Shown piece after piece: positions 56,381 through 64,000 of a DNA stretch of 64,000 nt (its first letter is position 1; each line of letters opens with the position of its first letter). Under the pieces are notes generated by a model. It made no database searches and was not told the origin of the DNA. It worked only from the letters and a program-made list of their open reading frames with translations. This DNA is from Chamaecrista fasciculata. Taxonomy: Eukaryota; Streptophyta; Magnoliopsida; Fabales; Fabaceae. The DNA lies in contig QANZ01046111.1 of assembly GCA_003254925.1 (NCBI GenBank), positions 175,646 to 239,645 on the forward strand, read 5' to 3'. Both the position numbers and the translations under genes were made by a program.

Positions 56381-57858
56381 ATTATTGGCTCGCTGACAGA
56401 TGGGTCTTCAGATTATCGAAATTGACAAATAGGTCCCTAAATTTTACAAACGTTACTCAAATTGGTCCTTCCATGAAATCTCCGTCAATCAACTCGCTGA
56501 CGTGGCCGTTAACTGCTGACGTGGCACGTTAGTTGAAAAACTGGAAAAAAAACGCCAACTATGCATGCCACATTAGTATTAATAATAAAAAAAAATATTT
56601 CATTCAAAATTCAAATAGGTCCCTGAGTTATATTTTTATCTCATTATTCTCAATTTTCTCTCTTTGTCATCATCTTCATTCATTTTAGTCCCAAATCCTC
56701 AAAATAAAATTGTAGAGTGTCCCAAAACTCTTCCAAACATTCCAGTTTAGTCCTTAAAGTATTAAAAACCCTAAACCTCAAACCCTAAACCCTAAAATCC
56801 TAAACCCCAAACCCTAAAATCCTAAATCCTAAATATTAAAACCTAAACCCTAAACCCTAAAATCCTAAAATTGTAAAGTGTCCCAAAATTCTTCCAAACA
56901 TTTCAATTTAGTCCTTAAACTCTAAAACCCCAAACCCCAAACCCAAAAGTCTAAAACCCCAAACCTTAAACCCTCAAACCCCAAACCCTAAAATCCCAAA
57001 CCCCAAATCCTAAAATCTTAAACCCTAAATTCTAAAATCCCAAACCCCAAACACTAAAATTCAACCCCAAACCCCAAATCCTAAAACCTTAAACCCTAAA
57101 CTCTACAACCCCAAACCCCAAACCCCAAAATCACATATAGTAAACTCTAAAACCCTAAACCCCAAACCCCATACTCGAACCCCAAACCCCAAACCCTAAA
57201 ATCCCATACCCTAAACTCTTTGGTTTATTATCTATTCATTTAATTAGAGGACCAATTTGTCTAACATATGGAATTATTTTGATAAATTCGGGGACTGATT
57301 TGAATAGTACTGTTGCATGTCACAATTGTTGAACTTTAATGTACAATCACAATTCTGATTATGGTTTGGGGTTTTAGAGTTTAGGGTTTGTGTTTGGGGT
57401 TTGAGGTTTTAGAGTTTGGGGGTTTAGGGTTTTAGTGTTTGGGGTATAGGATTTTAGGATCTAGGTTTGGGGTTTAGGGTTTTACGGTTTGGGGTTTAGG
57501 ATTTTGGAGTTTGGGGTTTGGGGTTTTAGAGTTTAGGGTTTAGGGTTTGGGATTTTAGGATTTGGGGTTCTAAGGTTTGGGGTTTTAGAGTTTAAGGACT
57601 AAATTGAAATGTTTGGAAGAATTTTGGAACACTTTACAATTTTAGGATTATAGGGTTTATGATTTTTGGGTTTAGAGTTTAGGGTTTATGAATTTTGGAA
57701 CACTTTTCCAATTACTGACGTGGCACTTAACGGCCACGTAAGCGAGTTGACTAACAGAGATTTCACAGAAGGACTAATTTGAGTAACGTTTGTAAAATTC
57801 GAGGACCTATTTGTCAATTTCGATAATCTAAGGACCAATCTGTCAGCGAGCCAATAAT
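56381..57858. mobile_element. Fold-back element with telomere-like arms
   Basis: Outer inverted repeats of about 145 bp (56381-56540 and 57712-57858) share attattggctcgctgacag, aaattgacaaataggtcc and cgtggccgttaa. Inside them the left arm (about 56688-57215) is made of CCCTAAA-like units and the right arm (about 57366-57680) of TTTAGGG-like units. Linkers such as cttccaaacatttcaattta recur inverted, so the whole unit is one long imperfect palindrome around 57220-57360. No coding sequence. A related left arm is at 11516-11880. The left terminus seems about 25 bp shorter than the right. Confidence 0.85.
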
Positions 57859-58406
57859 CCAGGGACCAATTTAATAGTTTACTCAAATATTTAATTTTGA
57901 GGGATTTTTTAATGTGGGATTGATGTTGCGTAAACCTCAATGAATTTACTTATATATTTCGATTAAAAAACAACTTATATGTGCTATAATTCAAGATTTA
58001 CAAGTAAGGTTGTATTTAGTGATTTCTTTCAATGCATATTATTCAATCCTTTAATTATCAATACCCTCAGTTAAAACTTGTTACTGCCACTAGGTCACCA
58101 AAATCGTGATCCATATAGACAAGGTTGATCTATACGATACATAATTTGGTCGCTGCTATTATTGTTGAAGACTCTTTCTCAAAACGAAATGTACAATATA
58201 AATTAAATTTAAATTAGTCAAAATAAAATTTCACATACTTTTGATAAGAAATAGTCAGAGGAATAGCTCTCAAGTTAAAACTAATGTCCCTCAAGGTCTT
58301 ATATAAAATCCTCTCAGGTATACTTTATCCCTATATCTATTTGGCTTCTATCATACAACACACTTGGACGTTAGAGTTTCAACTTAAGTAAATAAACAAA
58401 AAAAAA

Positions 58407-58863
58407 AGTTAAAGTGCACTTTTGATCCTATAACTTTGGCAAATGTTTCAATTTGGTCCCATAACTTTTTTGTTGCAATTTTGGTCTCATAACTTTGGCA
58501 AAGGTCTCAATTTGATCTCATAATTTTTTTTGTTGCAACTTTGGTCCTATAAATTCTAAAAATATATCACCGTTGGTCCCAAGCTGATTTCCATCTGTCC
58601 CATAACTTCACCCATATTTGCCGCGTCATCATCCAACTCAGAATTTCATATCATCTTTAGCGGCAAATAATGGATGGAAATCAATATTGGGACTAATGAT
58701 GAGATGTTTTCAAAAGTTATGAGATTAAAATTGCAACAAAAAACATTGTGGGACCAAATTGAGACTTTTGCCAAAGTTATGTGACCAAAATTGCAACAAA
58801 AAAAATTATGGGTCCAAATTGAAACCTTTGCCAAAGTTATGGGACCAAAAGTGCACTTTAGCC
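58407..58863. repeat. Family B inverted-repeat element
   Basis: The left end ttaaagtgcacttttgatcc and right end gggaccaaaagtgcacttta are inverted, and the interior has four or more ataactttggcaaa-type units and their complements. A-rich flanks prevent a clean call of the target duplication. Confidence 0.75.
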
Positions 58864-58994
58864 AATAAAAAATAGAACTTTTTTTTTCTTAAAACAAAAA
58901 AAATCCTAATAGATTAATTTGAAACCTTATTGCATATAGAAGGTACATGTTAGGTGAATGGTGGTGAAGGGTAACTATAATTTAGAACTAGTAA

Positions 58995-60291
58995 CTAAGA
59001 AGTTAAAAAGACGTAGAAATTATAAAGAAGAATGAGGGGAATAACGATATATGTTATGAAATGCATACCAAAACATATAAAAACGACGAAAATAATCATA
59101 GGAATCAACAAGCCTATGAAACTATCTGGAGCATCGCTCACTTCGTAACTAATTCCCAATCCCACTTGTGACGACGTCGTTGCCTTGATGTCTGTCCAAT
59201 TAATTCCATATGCAAAACAAAAAAAATTGATAATATCTTAGTTAGTACATTAGAGTATTAGACTAATATAAACCAAATAACTTAATTATTTAATAGGTCA
59301 AAATCTTTAAAGTTTTCAATTTGTTACATTGTTAATTCATATTTTGTCTAATTCGTATCATTATCTCTAAGTTGAACGGATCAATTATTCAACTTATAAA
59401 TGACAATAGAAATTAGACATGATTATGATATGGGCTAACGGTGAAATAAATTATAAACTTTGAGAATCAAAATATAACAAAAAAAAAAAGGGCCAAAGTA
59501 CTATTTTGGTCCCTCTGTTATGTTCATTGTTCCATATAGGAACCTCGTTCCCTCTAACATTTTCCATCAATTTTTTCGTTAAAAAAAGAGGAAAAATAAG
59601 TTTTCACCCCAAAAAAAATATATTCTATACTCCAAGAATCAACATGAGAATTTGAGCTTAATTGAAAAAAAATTCAAATCTTAATTGAAAAACAAGATGC
59701 AAAGAAGTTAGCCAAAAGATAAAATTGATTAGGCTTAAATGCACTTTTGGTCTCCTAACTTTCTCAAAGGTTTCAATTTGGTTTTCTAACATTTTTTGTT
59801 GCAATTTTGATCTTTAACTTTTGAAAACGTCTCACCGTTGGTCCCAAGTGCACTTTTTCCATCCACTATCTGCCGATATAGTAGGCTAAGTTGGGATAAT
59901 GTGGCAAATATAAGTGAAATGGATTAAGGAATGACTATTATAGGGAAACGTTTTTATGACTTGGAAGTGCACTTGGGACCAACGGTGAGACATTTTTAAA
60001 AGTTAGGAGACTAAAATTGTAATAAAAAAAGTTAGGGGACCAAAAGTGCACTTAAGCCAATTGATTAAAGATGAAATTTACAATAAAAAAAGATTAGAGA
60101 CCAAATTAACAATTGATGTAGAGTTTAAACCGATAGTTTTCCTTGATATAATTACCTCGGCGATGAATAGTCCATGCCTCTTGTACATCTCCAACTTCAA
60201 TCAATGGAGAGTCACACAATGCAATTGTAGTTAGCGTCATCAGCAACATCAAAGGTAGAAGCATCGTAATTACACTGTTTGCTAAAGCCAT
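58995..60291 (-). CDS. Putative small two-exon membrane/secreted protein
   Basis: Exon 1 at 60291-60156 and exon 2 at 59191-58995 join in frame to 110 residues. The start has a good context (GGCCATGGC), and a TATATATA run lies about 80 bp upstream (60371-60380). Residues 1-27 are strongly hydrophobic, like a signal peptide or anchor (LLPLMLLMTLTTIALC). A short polar middle follows (DSPLIEVGDVQEAWTIHRR), then a second hydrophobic block from about residue 72 (LLIPMIIFVVFICFGMHFIT). I do not recognise the family. The 964-bp intron contains a MITE and family A remnants. A further intron beginning at the GTATGC near 59057 is possible, so the C-terminus is uncertain. It may also be a chance frame. 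Confidence 0.45.
59640..60125. repeat. Family A fragment split by a MITE
   Basis: acaagatgcaaagaagttag and ccaaaagataaaattgatta (to 59731) continue after the MITE at 60059 with aattgattaaagatgaaatt and caattgatgtagagttt. This reproduces the order of the family A copy at 1-160. Confidence 0.7.
59732..60058. mobile_element. Family B MITE with exact 9-bp target duplication
   Basis: A 327-bp element with ends ggcttaaatgcacttttggt and accaaaagtgcacttaagcc, bounded by AATTGATTA at 59723-59731 and 60059-60067. The exact 9-bp duplication supports a Mutator-type origin for family B. It sits inside a family A remnant and inside the intron of the putative gene at 58995-60291. Confidence 0.88.
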
Positions 60292-60535
60292 GGCCACTAA
60301 TTAGAAGAAGGAGACCCTAATTATATAATTAAGGGAAAGTGAGTCGATGAAATTATTCCTTTGCCTTTTAATATATATATAAGGAGACCCAAATGAAAAA
60401 CGTATCACTAATGAATCGTTCATTACTTATTAATTAGGCAACACAATCACTGGGAATCAATTATAATATGTTATTTTTCCTTTTTGGTTCCATGGCAATT
60501 AGGCCAAGTCCAGGATTTCCATATATACGTATGAG

Positions 60536-61076
60536 ATAAATTTCAAATTAGTTCATTATGTTTTATTTATTTATTTATTTTTGCTCAAAATTCATTATGT
60601 TTTATTCGTTTTAGATTAATTTTACATATTACTACAATTTCTCATATTGGTCTCAACAATATTGAATGAAGAATATTAAATGTAGTTAAATCTTCATTAT
60701 TTCAAGTTTGAATAAGATTTAAGACTTAAGAGTTACAAATTTTTTTTAACCAATACTTTTGAGTTGTCAACAAAAAATGTTAAATTGAGTCCCAAAAAGT
60801 GAGTAATTTATTTAACGATTAAACAAGTGAAGTTGATTATATTTCTTTTGTTTCAAGTCCAAATACAATGAATTTAAAACTATTTGTTAACTCTTAAAGA
60901 GTTGTTTCTCTATCAACTTGATCGTTAACAAAAGAGATCAAATCATGTATCAGGAGGAGTAGGGTTGTGACCAATTTGATAAATTATAAAAATATGTTAG
61001 ACCAATTTAAAACAAATGAAACATAAAGGACCCATTTGAAATTTACCTCATACATAAAGGACCAATTTGAGGTTTC
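60536..61076. repeat. Worn inverted-repeat element
   Basis: The left part (aaatttcaaattagttcatt) is the inverse of the right part (gacccatttgaaattta, aaggaccaatttgag). The centre is AT-rich. Termini are not sharply defined. Confidence 0.5.
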
Positions 61077-62253
61077 GGCCAATTAATTGATAGGCTTCTT
61101 CTACCACTTAATTAGAACCGCTGAAAATATATAATTAACAAATCTGAATTACATGGACGGTGAAACAAATTAATGCCAACTAATTAATTAGACAATTGAA
61201 TTGCTAAAATCATGGCTTGCCATTTTGCTAACATTATTCTTCCATAACTACTATCAATCAAATCTGTCAATAATCTATCAAAATAAGAAAACTAATTACT
61301 CCGTAGTTAATTAAATCATTCAACTTGTTTACATTTTATTTCTTTTTTAAACTTTTACTATAAATGATATTAAATTTAGCCTAACCAAATTCAATGTCTT
61401 CCTTTGGTCTTCATTAAGTTGAGTTTCGGGTCTAAACTAAAACTCAACATCCACCCTTACATGTGAGAATGCACCAAAAAAAAAAAGCTCCTTAAAATAG
61501 AATCTCAAATCTCATGGTAGAATATTATGACAAACAGTATTTGTGGCGAATTGAGGATTGTACACTTAAGACTTCTATTTATAATTCACAATCACTTAAT
61601 GAAGATTAAGTATCATCAATGAAAAGATATGTGTAAAAAATATTATACATATCTCAAAACTAAAAAGCTTCATCAATCGACCAAGAAAGTAATTGCAAAA
61701 TTTTCTTTTTAAAGTAAAATCTTATATTAATTTACCAAATCCAAATTAATTTAATATATATATATATTCAATTATTTATATAGAATAAATAAACTTCCTC
61801 CCATATCCAACNTTTGTTAATATAAAATTTATATTCATCCAACTTTTTACATCTATAACTACTAAAAATAAAAAAATAAATCATAAATATGAATGCATTA
61901 ATAAAATATTTCAATATTTATAGAAACTTTAATATTTTTTCAATAAAAAGTGTTAAAGTATTATATTTTATATATATATAAATATATTTATTATTATTAA
62001 CAGGTATATGGGTAGAATACCACCAACCCAAACCCATTAAGGATGATTCCAGGTCTAGACCCATACCTATAGAGTAAATTTCAGAGTCTCATTAGATATA
62101 GATATTTTGATCATTCATCGATAACATTACAAACTCTTAAAGCATAATTAAGTTGCATTCTAGAAGTCAAATATCTTACAAAAATCATCATACAAAGATG
62201 CACCAATTATATGCATGATGTACATGATGGAAGTCAATAATACTTTTTAATTA
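61077..62253. other. AT-rich spacer
   Basis: Very AT-rich, with an isolated N at 61812. No gene, RNA or bounded repeat recognised. Confidence 0.5.
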
Positions 62254-62513
62254 AAGTATTAATTTTGTCCCCAAACTTTACACTAATTATCAATTTCGTC
62301 TCAAATATTTTACATATTGGTCAATTTTATCTTTTGATTGACTTCTTTCAATAAATTAACGACATAGTGTATCTTGGTTTGCAATCTGAGTTATGATTTA
62401 AGTTTTTTATTCTATCAATCTTACATTAGACAAAAGATAAAATTGACCAAAATATGAACTATTAAGAACAAAATTGACAGTTGATGTAAAATTTAGAGAC
62501 AAAATTAATGCTT
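62254..62513. repeat. Family A inverted-repeat element, short form
   Basis: The left end agtattaattttgtcccc and right end agacaaaattaatgctttt are inverted. Both arms carry family A phrases (tggtcaattttatcttttga, gacagttgatgtaaaattta). It is shorter than the 8652 copy through loss of one repeat unit per arm. Confidence 0.7.
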
Positions 62514-63003
62514 TTGGGTAAATTAAATTACTTCATTAAATTTAAAAATATGTAATTTTTTTTTTTAAAAAATTTACTTTCACAATTCATGACTTCCTTC
62601 GATTCCTCAATTTTCCCGCAAGAGGGAAAACATCAATTTTTAGTAGAAAGTAGAAACGAATCACAATTCACAATCTCGAGGTTCGAGCTAGTGACCGCCA
62701 CAACGTAACAACACAGCTAAGCACGAAGAAGCGTCCAGGTACATTCCCCCATTTCCATTGAATTCATCCAAGAACTTCAATTAGGGTTAGGGTTCTTTTC
62801 CCCTAATTTGTCATTCTTCTTTGTTCTATCCTGCAAATTTCAGCGATGCATTCTTCGTTTCACTTAGATACCATTTTCAAACACTGTTTCCGCACTTTCT
62901 TTCAACCTGATTGTCACTGTTGTTCCTAGTGCTTATACTACAAACATCTGTTTCATACGTACTTAACGTTATTGTGTCAATAGATTCCACCGATTGGGTT
63001 TTC
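62514..63003 (+). promoter_or_regulatory. Promoter/leader of the SHMT gene, with telo-box-like motif
   Basis: The likely 5' leader contains TTAGGGTTAGGGTT at 62781-62794, the inverse of the plant telo-box (AAACCCTAA-type) often found in leaders of highly expressed genes. A possible leader intron could run from a donor near 62737 (ccag|gtacat) to an acceptor near 62982 (caatag|attcc); this is unproven. Confidence 0.35.
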
Positions 63004-64000
63004 ATGGACTTATCCCACCACTCTCAATCGAATTTGTCTATTGGGGCTTCTTCTCACGCTTCAACGCCTCACCGTGCCCGTATATCAGACGATTCCATCT
63101 CACTGCAGCTTGACACGAGCCTCCGTGATCCTATGCATCCGGTTCCTCCGGTTCCTCTCCAATTTTTGGAACTGCATGCTGAGAATCACCTATCAGAAAA
63201 TGGGAATAATTTGGGAGTAGAATCTGATGAAGACGATGATAGAGAAGTCGAGGAGTTTCGTATTCTGGGTCATTCAATGTGCTTGAAGAGGCGAAGAGAT
63301 AATAGCGATTCATCATCGTCCTCTTCAATTTATTCTAAGAGGTTATCAGTCGAACCGGATCTTGAGGCGCGGAGAGCTGCAGTTCGTTCATGGGGTGACC
63401 AACCCCTACAAGTCGCAGACCCTGATATCTATGGGATAATGGAGAACGAGAAGCAAAGGCAATTTAGAGGGATTGAGTTGATAGCTTCAGAAAATTTTGT
63501 GTGTCGAGCCGTGATGGAAGCTCTTGGAAGCTTCTTGACGAATAAGTACTCTGAGGGAATGCCAAGGGCACGGTATTACGGAGGTAATCAATATATTGAT
63601 GAAATTGAAACACTCTGTTGTGAACGTGCATTGGCCGCATTCCATCTAGACCCCAAAAGTTGGGGGGTGAATGTGCAACCTTATTCATGTACCTCAGCTA
63701 ATTTTGCTGTATACACGGGATTGTTGTTGCCTGGTGATCGTATTATGGGGCTGGATACACCATCTGGAGGGAATACTAGCCATGGGTACTATACTCCAAA
63801 TGGGAAGAAAGTTTCAGGGGCATCAATCTTTTTCGAGAGCTTGCCATATAAGGTGAACCCACAAACGGGTTATATTGATTATGACAAGCTTGAGGAAAGG
63901 GCACTTGATTTTCGTCCCAAGATTCTAATTTGTGGTGGCAGCTCATACCCTCGAGAATGGGATTACGCCAGGTTTAGGCATATTGCTGACAAATGTGGAG
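63004..64000 (+). CDS. Serine hydroxymethyltransferase, SHM6/SHM7 type (5' part, cut by window end)
   Basis: The frame is open from the ATG at 63004 to the last base, giving 332 codons. SHMT interconverts serine and glycine with tetrahydrofolate, using PLP. The first ~130 residues are a Ser/Asp-rich extension with a basic patch (CLKRRRDN), typical of the plant SHM6/SHM7 branch and absent from cytosolic SHMTs. The catalytic domain then begins: [54 protein letters not shown] and [18 protein letters not shown]. The PLP-binding lysine segment lies beyond the window. The extension and basic patch suggest the non-organellar, possibly nuclear location reported for this branch. No intron is seen in this part. 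Confidence 0.93.
   Translation, partial: MDLSHHSQSNLSIGASSHASTPHRARISDDSISLQLDTSLRDPMHPVPPVPLQFLELHAENHLSENGNNLGVESDEDDDREVEEFRILGHSMCLKRRRDNSDSSSSSSIYSKRLSVEPDLEARRAAVRSWGDQPLQVADPDIYGIMENEKQRQFRGIELIASENFVCRAVMEALGSFLTNKYSEGMPRARYYGGNQYIDEIETLCCERALAAFHLDPKSWGVNVQPYSCTSANFAVYTGLLLPGDRIMGLDTPSGGNTSHGYYTPNGKKVSGASIFFESLPYKVNPQTGYIDYDKLEERALDFRPKILICGGSSYPREWDYARFRHIADKCG

Larger units (their letters stand above)
55070..58090. repeat. Direct duplication flanking two nested elements
   Basis: About 200 bp occurs twice in direct order. Copy 1 is split: 55070-55211 continues at 56260-56380. Copy 2 is continuous at 57885-58086. Shared landmarks: aaatatttaattt, gggattttttaatg, acaacttatatgtgctat, ttacaagtaaggttgtattt, caatgcatattattcaatcc and taaaacttgttactg. 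Between the copies lies the fold-back at 56381-57858. Confidence 0.85.

Noticed and set aside
55070-58090. Direct repeats read as LTRs of a small retrotransposon
   Set aside because: The repeats lack TG/CA termini, a primer-binding site and a polypurine tract, and the sequence between them is a separate fold-back element.

Overview
This window is nuclear DNA of a flowering plant, almost certainly a eudicot. The evidence is long AT-rich introns with GT-AG borders, eight plant genes whose spliced reading frames can be followed exon by exon, and spacers packed with small inverted-repeat elements, SINEs and degenerate CCCTAAA-like arrays. Nothing looks bacterial or organellar. I cannot fix the family or species from sequence alone. 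The assembly has one 761-base gap (10755-11515) and six isolated N bases.

Gene order: (1) 2156-8295, minus, a nonaspanin (TMN1/TM9SF) of the Golgi/endosomal membranes; (2) 13977-17859, plus, an SnRK2 protein kinase of the SnRK2.4/2.10 group; (3) 19425-22641, minus, an organelle-targeted circularly permuted GTPase of the NOA1/YqeH family; (4) 26011-34614, plus, the BLM-type DNA helicase RECQ4A in 25 exons; (5) 36080-38361, plus, a small RNF170-like RING/DUF1232 ubiquitin ligase; (6) 40582-44642, minus, TIC56 of the chloroplast inner-envelope translocon; (7) 46529-52525, minus, a T-complex-11 domain protein; (8) 63004 to the window end, plus, the 5' part of an SHM6/SHM7-type serine hydroxymethyltransferase. 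A possible two-exon gene for a small unrecognised membrane protein lies at 58995-60291, minus. All complete models keep frame across every splice junction. The genes are unrelated housekeeping, stress and organelle genes; nothing suggests that they form a cluster or pathway.

The spacers (1-2100, 8.5-13.5 kb, 18-19.4 kb, 22.7-25.6 kb, 38.4-40.5 kb, 44.9-46.4 kb and 52.6-62.5 kb) are layered transposon debris. I recognise at least three recurrent non-autonomous inverted-repeat families, called A, B and C here, a hAT-like element, a PIF/Harbinger-like element, three or four SINEs, and a fold-back element about 1.5 kb long whose two arms are made of telomere-like heptamers. Several insertions are nested, and some keep exact target-site duplications, so their relative ages can be read directly.

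The observations I rate highest are: the tandem array in TIC56 intron 1, in which each unit copies the exon 1 splice donor; the fold-back element with telomere-like arms and its gap-truncated relative at 11.5 kb; the Harbinger-like insertion whose empty site is preserved in a nearby duplicate; and the SINE at 18.7 kb split by a small palindromic element. I found no clear evidence for a wholly new molecular system.
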